A program made the translations under genes and the position numbers. A stretch of DNA of 64,000 bases from Dendrobium chrysotoxum (taxonomy: Eukaryota; Streptophyta; Magnoliopsida; Asparagales; Orchidaceae), in the NCBI GenBank assembly GCA_019925795.1, contig CM034300.1, positions 56,092,873 through 56,156,872 of the forward strand, in the 5' to 3' direction. Under the pieces are notes generated by a model. That model saw only the letters and a list, made by a program, of their open reading frames with translations, had not been told where the DNA came from and did not search any database. Position 1 is the stretch's first letter, and each line of letters starts with the position of its first letter. Shown here piece by piece: positions 47,641 through 59,660 of the stretch.

Positions 47641-47992
47641 TGATTTTGTAGGGGTGTTCTCACAAAAGGCCCTATAAGAGCATATGGTACCTAGGCAATG
47701 GATATTCAAGGCACATGACTAGAGATATAAAGCAATTCATCATGCTGGAGGTTAGGGTAGGGGGCAAAGTAACATATGGAGATAACACCACTAGAAAGGT
47801 TATTGGATCAGGTATAATTGGCAACTCAAAAAATTTCATGATTAAAAATATTTCACTAGTAGATGACTTAAAACATAAATTGCTCAGCATTAGCCAACTC
47901 TGTGATAAAGGCTTCAGCATAAAAATTTTATCTGTCAGTTGCATGATTAGCTTAAATGGAAATACTATTTTATAAGGAAAAAGAATTAACAT
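47641..47992 (+). pseudogene. Element F: retropepsin-type protease
   Basis: The open segment (47715-47975) reads MTRDIKQF, VTYGDNT, KVIGSGIIG and ISLVDDLKHKLLSISQLCDKG, the Copia protease pattern. The active-site D-S-G triad is replaced by G-N-G at 47694-47702, so the aspartate is gone. It would cleave the polyprotein in an intact element. Confidence 0.8.
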
Positions 47993-49150
47993 TTTTTAGA
48001 TGCTTAATCTAAATAGCATTGATTCTACTACTTCTTTTTGCTTAAAAACTATTGTTGATGAATCCTGGTTATGGCATAGGAGACTATGTTATGTAAGCAT
48101 GAAAATCTTAAAAAATCACCCAAAAACAATTAGTGAGAGGAATACCTAAACTAGAATTCATTAAGGACCACCTGTGTGATGCCTTTTAGTTAGGAAAGTA
48201 AGCCAAATCCTCCATCCACTCAATTAAAGCCATTAACACTGGTAAACCTTTAGAAGTCCTTTACATGGATCTTTTTGGACCCGTTAGCACTGCAAGCCTA
48301 GGATAGAAAGTATTTGGGTATGTGATTGTTAATGATTACTCAAGATTTACTTGGGTTAGATTCTTATCTCAAAAAAGTGAATCATTCAAGGAATTTAGGA
48401 CATTCTTCACTTGGATTCAGTGAAAGCTAGGCTATGAAATTTTAACCATTCATAATGATCATGGTGGAGAATTTGAAAATGAAAACATTGAATCTTACTA
48501 TAAGAAGCATGGGATTGATCACAACTTTTTAGCTCGAAGAACCCCTCACTAAAGAAATTTTAGCTCTAATGACCCTGGTAGAAGCCGCTAGAGCTATGTT
48601 AGCTGAATACTTACTTCCTAAATACTTCTAGTAGAAGCGATAAATATAACCTATTAATTTTTGAATAGGGTTAATATTAGATCCAAGCTAAATAAGACAC
48701 CCTATGAAATCCTTAAGGCTAGGACACCCAACCTCTCTCACCTTCATGTCTTTGGATGTAAAGTATTCATTGTAAATAATGGGAAATCTTTTTTCTAGGA
48801 ATGTTTCACCCCAAATTTGATGAAGGAGTTTTTCTAGGATACTCAAATGTTAGAAAATTCTTTAAAGTTTTAAATAAAAGGACACTGGTGGTAAAGGAGA
48901 CCACTCATGTAGTATTTAATGAATCTAATAATTCTGGAGGGTCTAGGGTAAATGAAAAAAATTGGTTGAAGTCTCCCAAGGAGTAGAATCTATAAATTTG
49001 GAAGAAAGGGTAATATCTAAATATTTATTACCTAGAGAATGGAGATATTCTATAAGTCATCCTAAAGAATTGATTTTAGGAGACCCATCTGAAGGTGTTA
49101 GAACTAAGCATGGACTAAGGAAAGAAGTTAACCACTCTGCCTTTATCTGA
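47993..49150 (+). pseudogene. Element F: integrase
   Basis: Begins with the pre-integrase zinc region (WLWHRRLCYVSMKILK near 48070-48115). The core has YMDLFGP (about 48260-48280) with its first Asp, and then NDHGGEFENENIESYY (about 48455-48500) with its second Asp. The block that should hold the third catalytic acid is rearranged near 48545-48590, where stops and a short deletion replace it. A conserved C-terminal region (48660-48990; KLNKTPYEILKARTPNLSHL, FHPKFDEGVFLGYSN) follows. Damaged and inactive. Confidence 0.85.
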
Positions 49151-50200
49151 ATCATTAAACCCACTAATATAAATCAAAAACTATCTGATGAATTCTAGAT
49201 CCAAGCCATGTAGGAAGAATTGAATAAATTTGGTAGAAATAATGTTTGGGAGCTAGTTAAAAGACCTAAGGATCAGAATATTGTTGGAACAAAATAGGTT
49301 TTCAAAAATAAAATGAATGATTCTTTTATAGTGGTTAGAAATAAAGTAAGACTAGTGGCTAATGGGTACAACCAAATAGAAGGGATTAACTTTGAAGAGT
49401 CTTTTCCCTCTGTAGCTAGACTAGAAGCAATAAGGTTGCTACTAGCTTTTGCCTACTTTAAGGGATTCAAATTATACCAAATGGATGTTAAGAGTTCCTT
49501 TCTTAATAGGGTAATAAAAGGAGATGTGTATATTGAATAACCCCTAGGCTTTGAAAATTCGTAATTTTCAAATCTTGTGTTTAAATTAAAAAAGGCATTA
49601 TATAGACTGAAATACAAACTTAGAGCATGATATGAAAGGCTAAGCACATTCCTACTAGATAGAACCTTTGTTAAGGGGAGCATAAACACACCCTATTTCT
49701 CAAAAAGGTAAGAGAAGAATTACTCATTTTCCAGATTTATGTTAATGATATTTTGTTTGGATCCTCTGATAAAAAGCTTTGTTTGTAATTTTCTAAGAAT
49801 GAGTAAGGAGTTTGAGATGAGTATGATGGGAGAACTGAACTACTTTCTTGGATTTAGTATAAGGCAGATGGATGATGGAATTTTTCTTAGTTAATTAAAA
49901 TACATTAAAGACATCCTTAAGAAATATGAAATGGATAAAGCCAAAGCAAAAACACTCCCATGAGTTCTACAGTTCAGTTCGATAAGAACTCAAGTGGAAA
50001 ATTAGTTGATCAAAAGAAATAAAAAAGAATAATTAGATAACTTCTTTACTTAACTGCTAGTAGACCTGATATTATGCTTAGTATTTATCTCTGTACAAGA
50101 TTTTAGGCTGATTTAAAAGAATCCCACTTGACTACTAATAAGAGAATCCTTAGATATCTCTTAAGAACCCAAAACTTATCTGCTATTAAATTATTGGATA
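49151..50200 (+). pseudogene. Element F: reverse transcriptase
   Basis: Copia RT: 49313-49540 contains YNQIEGINFEESF, LLLAFAYFKGFKLYQMDVKS (first catalytic Asp) and VYIE. The active-site box reads Y-V-N-D at 49738-49749; the usual Y-V-D-D has lost its first Asp by a G-to-A change. Then GELNYFLGFSIRQM (about 49830-49870) follows. Stops and frameshifts occur at about 49543, 49630 and 49780. Confidence 0.87.
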
Positions 50201-50658
50201 TTTTGATTTAGACTTTATTGGATGTAGGGTTGATAGGAAAAGGACTTTTAGAACCTACCAATTCATATGATAATCTTTAGTCTCCTGATCCAGTAGAAAA
50301 TAGAACTCAGTAGCCCTGTCCACTACAAAATTTGAATACATAGCCTTAGGAAGTTGTGTGGCATAGGTCCTTTGGTTAAAGTAATAAATTCTGGATTAGC
50401 ACTACCTGTAGGCACCATTCCAATCTAATGTGATAATACTAGTTCCATATGCATTTCAAAGAATCCAATCCAACACTCTAGGACCAAATATATAGACATA
50501 AGGCACTATTTCATTAGGACCATATCACCAAAGGAGACGTAGAGCTACATCATGTAGCCACTAAAAATTAGCATGCATACATCTTTAGAAAACCACTAGC
50601 TTTTGAAATATTTAGCATCTTAAGAACCATATTAGGTGTCATAGATATTCATGCTTGA
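50201..50658 (+). pseudogene. Element F: RNase H
   Basis: The same blocks as in element A: CDNTSSICISKNPIQHSRTK (about 50428-50485), YIDIRHYFIR, FRKPLAFEIFSILR and a stop at 50656-50658. The first part is frameshifted. Confidence 0.85.
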
Positions 50659-52338
50659 AATTGAAAGCTTTAAAAATCTAGAATCTGATTGTTATATTTT
50701 CTTATTTTGTTTATGTGTTTTATATTTTTTGTTTTTCATGTGTTTGTTTATTTCTTTTAAAATTTAAAAATATGTTCACTCTTCATTTCAGTAGCTAAAC
50801 CCTTCTTTAACTGAAAATCATACCTATTTTTGTAAGCAGTGACTGACTCCTCTAAAATAGTTAAGAAAAGAAAAATTGAAGATTATCTCTCTTCCTCTAA
50901 CTTCTTTTGGGTTATAATTTCTTTTTGAATCAAAATCTAGTTAAAATTAAAAATTTCACCAAGAAATAGAGATCTATTTCATCTTCCTATAGTTCTCTAC
51001 ATCATTTGAATATTTTTTTTGTAAATTAATAAATCTATTTTAAATTTTCTTAATCAAGTTGTTTGTCCAAATTAGATAGATTAAGTTTTAGTTGGTGGTT
51101 TACTCTTTCTTATATAAGAGAGTGAGTTATTCTTCTCTTAAATTTAGAAGATAATGTCACAAGTGATAGTCTTTAAAGACTTCAAAAGGAAGAAAGTTTG
51201 CAAAAGTAAAAACGAGGCCCAAAATGAGCCCAAAAGCTGGAAAGATACGCAATAAATGCCAAAATTTAAAAGATGCACAAAGTGTATCAAAAATTTAAAA
51301 ATGCGTAAAGTATACCAAATACTTATAAAAGATGCACAAGATGAGCCCATAATGAGTTAGCTGCCCTTCCTTTCATATCTTTAAATCTTAGATAAATCCA
51401 TGTGCCAATTCATATCGTCCACACCGGAATTTGATAACCATGATTTCTAGTTCATTACTTTGCAATACTAGTCTCTTAGATATATTCTGAAGGAAGGTTG
51501 AAAAGATCATATTTCCTTTCTAATTTATTTTTTGATTTAGATTTTTGTTTAAAAAAGACTTTAACATGTAAGGAGCCTGAGCTAGGGTTGATAAAATTTA
51601 AATTTCTAACCTTTCTGGATCTTAGTGCTGTTAATGCATTTTTCCCTAAGTATTTGCTTTAATCATAACATAAAATTTTCATTTAATGCATCAGATTGAT
51701 TAAAAAAAATTTGATGTGTATTTTCTCTTGATTACTTAATTTTTGCTCTATTTTGGTTATTTTCTTTATTATTTTGCTTTATTTTCTTTCCTAGAGATTT
51801 CTTGATCATTCATGCCAATATCTGATTTTTATGCAGATTATACTATATGATCCACATCAAATTATATGATCTTCATAAATATCATCACAGATATGATCAC
51901 ACTACATCTAACAACTCATATTCATCAATCATTGGTGATCATACTATACGAACAAAGACTTCATATTATACGATCCATGTGGTAGTAGCTATTGGACAAA
52001 TTGAATTTGGCAGGTATAATATTAAATAACATATCGTACTGTACAATCACCTTTCATACTATATGATCATCGTAGTCAATAATTATCTATACCGACTCCT
52101 CATGAAGAACGCTTTATCTCTAATCATCCAGTATGATCTTGATCGTACTGTATGATAAGACCAACTTTTTGACTAAATCAGATTATATGAATTGATTGCA
52201 CCAGATTATCCTGTACGATATCATGGTTGTACTATACGATCTGGCTGATTCTTTATAAATAGCCCAAGTCTCATGTTTATTCTTCACACTGATCCTTCCA
52301 ACTCTCCTCCTCTCTTACTTGAGCTTAATTTCTTGGCA
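50659..52338 (+). promoter_or_regulatory. Element F pol/third-ORF spacer with putative internal promoter
   Basis: This spacer is longer than in A and E (about 1.7 kb against 0.7 kb). It holds a minisatellite at 51185-51365 and then, from about 51830, dense palindromic GATCATACTATACGA-type motifs, including GATCGTACTGTATGATA (52141-52157). A TATA box TATAAATAG lies at 52254-52262, 77 bp before the third ORF's ATG. Same layout as in A and E. No other coding region is seen. Confidence 0.5.
51185..51365 (+). repeat. Minisatellite of ~28-bp units (about 6 copies), element F
   Basis: AAAGATGCACAAAGTGTATC-like units, homologous to the array at 2700-2905 of element A but placed upstream of the third ORF instead of downstream. 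Confidence 0.7.
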
Positions 52339-53463
52339 ATGGCTTGGGGTAAGCATTCCCGAGCAGTCATCGGGAGTTCCTCCTGATGTCAAATTGATCC
52401 TAGATTTACTGAGGCCACTGATGAAGAGGCTTACCACCGTTATAAGAATTCTAGAATTACTACCTCCAAAGTCATCAAATAGGAGGATCTAAATTTTTAG
52501 GTACTACTTTTTTTGCCCATACCACTCTTACTTTTCTTCTCACTCTGGCCTATCCTTTCAATTCTGAATTGCATTTTGAATTTTTCACAAGCTTGAGAAT
52601 CAATAGCGAGGGTACTTCCCTCAAATCTTATGTTAATAGAAGGCTAGTAGAGATTACCTACCAAGAATTCCATGCCTTTGTCCATCATTCCACTACTAGT
52701 ATAAAGTTTATGTTCTAACTATAAAACTTAATTTTGATTAGACGTCTGCCAATACCACCCTTAGGGATTCCAATGTTAGATACCATATCACATAAGTTAA
52801 TACTCTAGTTCAGGAAGCCTGCATCATCCATCACATACTTTGAAACTCTATCATTCCTAAAGCTGGTGATCAGACTATCATTACTCTTATTCTATCTCCT
52901 ATAACTTATTTCATAATGGCTCAAATTGACTTCAATGCAGCTGCCTTCTCATTTACATCCTTGAAACTCTGACAGTCATTCGAGATCCCCTCCATAAGAG
53001 GTTGCCCAATCTAGGTTTAGGACATATCAATTCCTATATCCTAGAAACAAAATACAACCTCAAGTATCCAATACCACCTGATTACCTGCCAGTCTACTAC
53101 ACAAATAGCTCCTTCCACCTCCTTTATAGTGCTCATCACCATAACGTTCGGTTTGCTGACATTGAGCTAGAAGAGGGAGAGGAAGAATAACCTCAAGCAC
53201 CTGCTCTTATCTACCAATAATCTCAGTTTGATTAGCTGGTATAGAGATTTGATCAGTGGGAACTTCATTTTGATGCCTACATAGCAGAGTAGCAGCCGCA
53301 ACATGAGCACGACTTAGCTCATTATGGTCAGTACGTAGCCCAACAACATCAGCATCAGCATGATTAGGATATGGTTTGGTTTGCAAAATAATTTGCCTCT
53401 TTCTGCCAATACTTCCAGCAACCAGCTCCTCCACAACCATCTGATCAGGATCCTTTCTTATTT
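52339..53463 (+). pseudogene. Element F third ORF (env-like / putative plant transposon protein)
   Basis: ATG at 52339 (MAWGKHSRAVIGSSS), a short Ser-rich start as in A. PRFTEATDEEAYHRYKNSRI follows (about 52390-52450), then stops. A FNSELHFEFFTSLRINSEGT block (about 52560-52615) and RRLVEITYQEFHAF (about 52635-52680) come next. The end of the conserved core (53002-53190) reads LGLGHINSYILETKYNLKYP and is followed by an acidic stretch, a Gln/His-rich segment and the PAPPQPSDQDPF tail, with a stop near 53461. About 7 disruptions. Homologous to A (1073-2172) and E (39225-40365); function unknown. Confidence 0.7.
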
Positions 53464-53786
53464 TAATTTCTTTTCTATTTTTTGATCTGTATACTTTTCT
53501 TGTTTTATAGTTTCCTGTTTGTTTGATGTTGTTTCCTCCTCTTTTTGTAATGTCAAAAGGGGGAGTAGCATGTGTTGGTAGCTTGTACTTTGTTTTGAAA
53601 TGTTCAATTCCATGTTTGTCTTTTCATTTTCTATGTTCTCCTATTGTTTGTTGTTTTTTTCCCTTTTAAGATAAAAAAAATTATTTTTGACACCTCCCCT
53701 ATTTTTAAAAAAATTACTTTGTAAGGGTGAGCTTAGGGAATAACAAAATACTCTTGAATCATAAATGAATAATATTTGCCACCAAC

Positions 53787-53800
53787 AAAAAGGGGGAGAT
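53787..53800 (+). other. Polypurine tract of element F
   Basis: AAAAAGGGGGAGAT immediately before the LTR. A second, upstream purine box AAAAGGGGGAGTAG lies near 53557-53570, consistent with the multiple tracts of Sireviruses. Confidence 0.85.
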
Positions 53801-55644
53801 TGTTACAAATATGGAGCTAAGTCTTATGATTTTGATGATAATAAATATTATTAGATTATTCACTATGTTATTGTAATCTATTACTTATATATTTTTCCAT
53901 GCTCACTAACATTTCAAGATCACAACTCACATGCATCCTTGATCAGCTCAAGATTAGGTAGACTAGGAATAAAGTCTATTTTTTTCAATCTTTTGTACTT
54001 TTTACCTTTTTTTAGTCAAATATGTATTGTGATGGATCCTAAAGCTAAGTAACCTTGCACACACACATACACAATGAAGTGAGTTAATTTTTTTTTATTT
54101 TAGAACTAATCGTACAGTATGATTTATATCATACTGGATAATCAGTTAAACAAAAAACTCTAATTAGGGCACTTTAGGTAATTAAGAGTGATTAAACTAA
54201 TCATATTGTATGATCCATATCATGCAGGATGATCAGTTATAAACATCAAAATAGCAACCAATCATAATTTAGGTATTATTTTAAAATTCAAATTTTATTC
54301 TAATCATACCATACAATATGCATCGTACTATATGATATATGACAATCATGCCTAAATTAATCCTTTGAATAGGTGTTTAATTATGGTTGAATTATTCAAT
54401 CAGATTGTACATAATGATTGGAGATAATCATACTGTACGGCCCGATTCCTGAATGGGATGATAATTAAATGCCATCCCTCGTACTAGATAATTAGCTATG
54501 TGCTTATACTGATTGCACAGGACGATCAAAGATGATCGTACTGTACAACCTGATTTTTATATGGGATGATAATTAAACACCGCCCCTCGTACTGGACAAT
54601 TACCATATATTTGTACTAATTATCCAGGACAATCGAAGATGATTGTACTGTATGACCCGATTTCTATATGGGATGATAGTTAAACGTTGTCCCTCAATTG
54701 GACAATTAGCTATGTGTTTATACTAATCATACAGGATGATATTCTAAATCATACGAGATGATCAATATAGACACTTGAACTGATCGTATAGTGGGTTGCA
54801 CTTCATTCTGGCAAATAATGCTATTTTGAACTAATTATACAATACGATCTTGGATCATACTGGATGATCAGAAGTTCTAGATTGAAATTTAGGGCTTGGT
54901 TTAGAGGCTCTCTATTTAAACTCTCATATTATCTTAATTAAGAGACTTTTGGCTGCTAAGTGTTTTTGTGAGGGAGAAATTAGGTGAATAGGAGAGCTTT
55001 GGGAGAGAGAAAAGAGGGATAATTTTTTGTAAGCGAGATTGGTGAGGGACTCACAAGGTAACTCCAAGCAAGGTTCCTCCTCATCTTCTTTAAGCCTCAT
55101 CCTTTATCCTTTGGAGGCTCGAGGAAGACATTCTTAAGCAACAGTCCCACGTTCTCTACCTTCTCCATGAGGGAGAAAAAGGATTACAGTTTCTCTACCT
55201 TCACCAGGAGAGTAAAAATGGATTTTAGGTTCTCTACCTTCACCAGGAGGGTGAAAAAGGATACCAGGTTCTCTTCCTTCACCGAGTTGGTGAAAAAGAT
55301 TTTATAAGGGCTTCTCCACCTTGTTGTGGTGGCAAAAGCAGGGACACTACTTTTTGTTCAATACATGGAAAGTAGATTTCTAGGGAGTGGATGTAAGTCA
55401 GGTTGGACCGAATCACTATAAATTTTTGTGTGTTTTATTTTATTATTTTATACTTTTATTTTTCTATGGTTTAGTGTGTGGTTAACAAACTTTAAATTTT
55501 TGCCATCATAATTTTAATTTGCTTCCATAATAAGGGGATTAAGATGCTTTCTTTTTTTATAATTTTTTAAAAACTAATTCACTCCCCTCTCTTGGTTTGC
55601 CTTGGGCTAGTTTCTTTAGGTTTAACAACCTACACAAACTTTCA
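53801..55644 (+). repeat. 3' LTR of Copia element F
   Basis: 1,844 bp from TGTTACAAAT to CTTTCA. Three ~107-bp U3 units with GATCGTACTGTAC-type palindromes (about 54388-54723). A TATTTAAA box near 54921. Hairpin leader units (about 55140-55300; CTTCACCAGGAGGGTGAA forms a TTCACC/GGTGAA stem). TTGGACCGAATCACTATAAA (about 55402-55421). A C-rich tract near the end. It directly abuts the inverted LTR fragment of E at 55645, with no remaining target duplication. Confidence 0.9.
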
Positions 55645-56992
55645 TCTTCTACTAACTCGGTGTGGCAGAGTACCATAAGAGTTTTCACCCTCCTAGTGAA
55701 GGCAGCAAACCTGGAAACGTTTTCCTCCTTCTTGGTGAAGGCAGCATACTTGGAATACTTTTCCACCCTCCTGGTGAAGGCAGAGAACCTAGATCTTCGA
55801 CCTTGAAGACTTTCACCCTAGAGCTACCCAAAAGACCAACAAAGGCACTTGGAGGAATAAAGACAAAAGCTTTCCTGGAGCAACTGTGTGAACCCCCTCA
55901 TACTACTTCTCCCTCTCACAAAACTTCTCCTTCTCCCTCTATAAGATCTAAGCTATCTCAAGTACACTTATAGAATTCTCTTAGTAGCTAAGGACTTCTC
56001 AAGAGTCTAAAAAGAAATACTTTAAGTAAGGCTTCAAAAAAGCCTAAAATTTAATTTAATCGAAATAATTCATATAGTATGATCAAGGATCATATAGTAT
56101 TAGTTAAAAAATTCATTTCATCCAGTACAATTTGAGTAATTTTAGTAGAATCTATTCAATTTTTTATACCAATCATACAGTATGATCTTGGGATCATATG
56201 TACGATTACTTCAATGTTCTTTTGATCGTACAGAATGAACTCTAAGATGATTGAAAATCATCTCTAGTATTCCTCCAGATGATTGATATTGTACTGTATG
56301 ATTAGTTCAAAAATCTTTGTTTCATCTTGGATGATCGCCAGGATGAATGAAAATTATCTATGTCACTCATCTAGTATGATTGACATTAAACCTTGATTTG
56401 ATTGACTAATCATCAAGATTAATTTAGTTAAGATTTTAAATATCAAACTGTATGATTTTGATTATATGTTAAGATTAGTTCAAAATTTAAAAATTAAAAT
56501 ACTTACCTAAATCTAATCAACAACTAGAGTTTTTAAATTAAATTGATCATACATGGTGATCGAGTTCATATAGTATGATTAGTTTAAAAAAATAATTATG
56601 TAATTAACCATTTTATACATTTTTTTGAACACCTGATTGAATAGTATGATACAGATAATATGGTATGATTAGTTCAAAAAGCTTTGATCTTCCATTTTGA
56701 CACTCCCATGTGTGTGTGCACAGTTTCCAAGTTAGCATACACCTTTTACAGAACTTTGACTTAAGAAATATAAAAATAAATAAAAATAAATAAAAATAAA
56801 ATACTCTTGTAAAATATTTTTCCTATTCTACTAATCCTGAGCCCTGAAAGCTCTTGGATGGTGTATGATGTACTTGAAATCTTATAACACACAAAAAATA
56901 GATATGTAATATAAATGCTAGGAGAAGTAGAGATTCAATAAATAATGTTTGTTAACATCAAAATCACAAGTTCAGGATCCTTGATTGCAACA
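55645..56992 (-). repeat. Truncated 5' LTR of element E (minus strand)
   Basis: Starts at 56992 (TGTTGCAATC) and resembles 37047-38886 through U3 and into the hairpin leader units (55665-55800), then stops at 55645 where F begins. The last ~500 bp (rest of R and U5) are gone. It interrupts D's gag at 56993. Confidence 0.82.
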
Positions 56993-57796
56993 TTACCTTA
57001 TCATCAACATGATCGCCTCATTTTAATCTCATTATGAGTTTCTATTATTTGAGTTACCAGCTTTTAGTGCTATGATATTTTTGTTGTGTTATCTCTACTA
57101 TTCGTAGCTTTTTGGCTTGTCTTTTGCTCATATGCAATCAACGAGCCAAGCAAGTTGTCAATAAAATAAGCATTTAGATCTTTTGGCTCGAATACTGCCA
57201 TTTCCTTTGCATCTCTAGACTCAAGAAAGCATTGTAGTATTTTATTAACAATTTTAGAATTTATAATTTTTACTCCCAAAGCAAGTATATATGTACTAGT
57301 CATAGTAAATCTAGTGTACATGTCAAAGATAGATTCATTGATATGCATTTTAAATAATTTATAATCATGCAATAATATATTCAACAGAGATTGTTTAACT
57401 TCACTAGCTTCATCATTGGTAATACACAATCTATTCCAAATCTCTATTTCTAGTGGTGCAAGTAGACATTCATATAATTATCATATTTAAGTGAACAAAA
57501 ATAAATAGTTCAAACATTTTGTATTTAACTATGCATGCTCTCTATCTTCTATGTTCCATTTAGTAAAAGTAATTTCAATTTACATTCCATTCACAATTCT
57601 ATATTGTGGTCAATATCCAGCTTGAATTAATTGCCACGTGGATTGAATGAATGTAGACATGCAGATTTTTCATACTTAAAGGAAATATTATGTAAAAATG
57701 ATGGACATTTAATAGAATGTCAATCAATTGTGTTCCAATTCCCCAACTGTACCATACCCAAATCTAGTTAAGGCTTTGAAACCAAATAAATAAGAA
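56993..57796 (-). pseudogene. Copia element D: gag N-terminal part
   Basis: Minus-strand gag. Weakly open N-terminus (57440-57780), then the clear frame 57070-57429 with LLNILLHDYKLFKMHINESI, MYTRFTMTSTYILALG, KDLNAYFIDNLLGSLIAYEQ. It breaks off at 56993, where E's LTR begins. It overlaps in content with G's gag, so D and G are different copies, not halves of one. Confidence 0.8.
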
Positions 57797-57811
57797 CCCC
57801 ATTTTATACTA
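57797..57811 (-). other. Degenerate primer-binding site of element D
   Basis: TAGTATAAAATGGGG on the minus strand agrees with G's primer-binding site in 10 of 15 positions, and most differences are towards A/T. It lies just after the LTR end at 57815. Confidence 0.5.
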
Positions 57812-57814
57812 GTG

Positions 57815-59660
57815 TGAAAGTAACTAGGCACCTCTAAGAAGGGGGGGGGGGGGGGGGGGGGGGGTGTGAATTGGATGATTTTAAAAACTCATTTTAAAAT
57901 TGTACCATCAATTATTACATAATAACAATGTAAGTAAATTAATGTATGAACTTTAAATTTTTTTATTTGAAAACAAATTTGTGAATAAGAGAATGTTAAA
58001 AAAATATTTTTATTGAAATATTAGAATTTAGCACAAAGTTTTCTTTTTGGAATAAATTTTACTTGCAACATAGAGAAATTATAACCATTTAATCAAAATA
58101 AACAAGAAATATATTAAAGAAGAGAAGAAATAGGCAAACTATAATTTTTATAATGGTTTGGTCAAGCTGAACAACATCCACTCCTCAAGAATTCCACCAA
58201 CCACACTTTTTGATCCCAGTTTGAAGAGAAGCCTTTCACTTTCATAGGGTCATGGAAAACATCATTTTGTACCACTTCTTTCTCATGAGAAGTGTCCCTC
58301 CTTTTTGAATGAGCACGATGGAGATTACCCATCTCTGGCCATCTAGATAGATAGTAAGTCTTCCATAAAAGATTCTCTAGAGCTCTTACATGCAAGAGAC
58401 CTCACACTATGCAAATGAGGAAAGAAGGTCATAGATTGAGATGAATGGGACCACTCTTGCACACTAATCTCTTGGACACCCTACCAAGCGATCCCTCATG
58501 ATCTCTCCAAACTATCTAACCTTCTCTCTCTCTCATAATAGAATGAGACTCCTTATAACTCTCTCTCTCTCTCTAAAACCTCTCACATCTCTCAAAACTA
58601 TTTAGCCCATGATAGATGGAAACTCTAGAATGCTAAAGGCAATAAAAGACTCATTCTCTACTTTTAAAGTGAGTATTTATATTAATCATGTAATGAAGCC
58701 CTAGAAATCATAATTTAGTTAATTTCACATGCAAATTATATAATCCAACAAATGGATTGTGCAGTATGATATGAGTAATGATGCTGACCTAGGAAACTAG
58801 ATCATCCTATATAAATAATGTTCATCCAAACAATATCTCTATTTGTTTGGACTATATGTTTATGATCATACAATGCAATATTCATAGGGTTGGCAAGTCG
58901 AAGCATTTGATCAGCTTGTCTGAACGATGTTCGGCCAAACAAGCACTCTTTTTATTCATATAGTATAATTAGGATCTTATAATACAAAATGTAAGTTAAT
59001 TTGATCCTAAGATTTTTTGTTTCAAAACAGGTAAATAATAATACAAGGAATTATGTTTCATACTATACAAACAACTTTGCCTAATAGGAATAGTTCAAAT
59101 TTTGAATTCACTTAATTTTAGAATTAGGATTTTAATGGTTTGAATATAAAATATTTGATCTTGTAGCATGATATGTATTGTACTATATAATTTATCACGA
59201 ATATTTTTTATTTAATTAATTTAATTAATGCCACTTAATTTTCAAAAATTACAAAATTGCCATTCATATGGTGCTATACTTAGTTAATTATACAGTATGA
59301 TTTCTTTAGACACTCAAGTTTTTTAATTAACTTCATTAATTTGTATCATCCCTCATGTTGTGAGTGATCATTTTACTCACTTTATGCCTAAGGCACATAA
59401 GGACTCAAAAAAATAAAATAAAATAAAATAAAAAAATTACAAGTTAACATACTTTTTAGTTCTTAGCCTTCATAATTTTGATGGTCTTTCTTCATGTTGA
59501 ATTCTTTCAACTTCATGTGGTCCTTATCTTAAATCTATGATATGTTTCCACTATTAGTATAAAAGTAGTTTCCTCCACTCATTCCTCAACTTATGATTAG
59601 CATAAACAATAATGTTTATAATCATCAAAACCCTAGTGTACACCAAGCTCATAGGTTCCA
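57815..59660 (-). repeat. 5' LTR of Copia element D
   Basis: About 1,846 bp, the same length class as the others. The low-coordinate end is CTTTCA (minus strand). The start is placed at 59660 (TGGAACC) by the conserved distance of about 30 bp to a TTTTGATGAT block. A run of 24 G (57841-57864; C on the element's strand) takes the place of the U5 C tract. The block before it (about 58150-58190) corresponds to the CACTATAAA-type region. Confidence 0.65.
57841..57864. repeat. G24 homopolymer (C24 in the LTR of D)
   Basis: Twenty-four consecutive G. The same U5 place holds C14 in A (5263-5276), C7 in H (about 62992) and interrupted C tracts in F. Confidence 0.95.

Noticed and set aside
53207..53440. 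Minus-strand 77-codon frame
   Set aside because: Antisense of the Gln/His-rich tail of F's third ORF; no domain.
53801..56992. Near-perfect long inverted repeat formed by F's 3' LTR and E's LTR fragment
   Set aside because: The two LTRs share layout, but identity is only moderate by eye, so a stable long hairpin is doubtful without an alignment.
35175..57796. G gag and D gag as two halves of one gag split by a nested insertion
   Set aside because: Both contain the same UBN2-type block, and each has its own LTR and primer-binding site, so they are separate copies.
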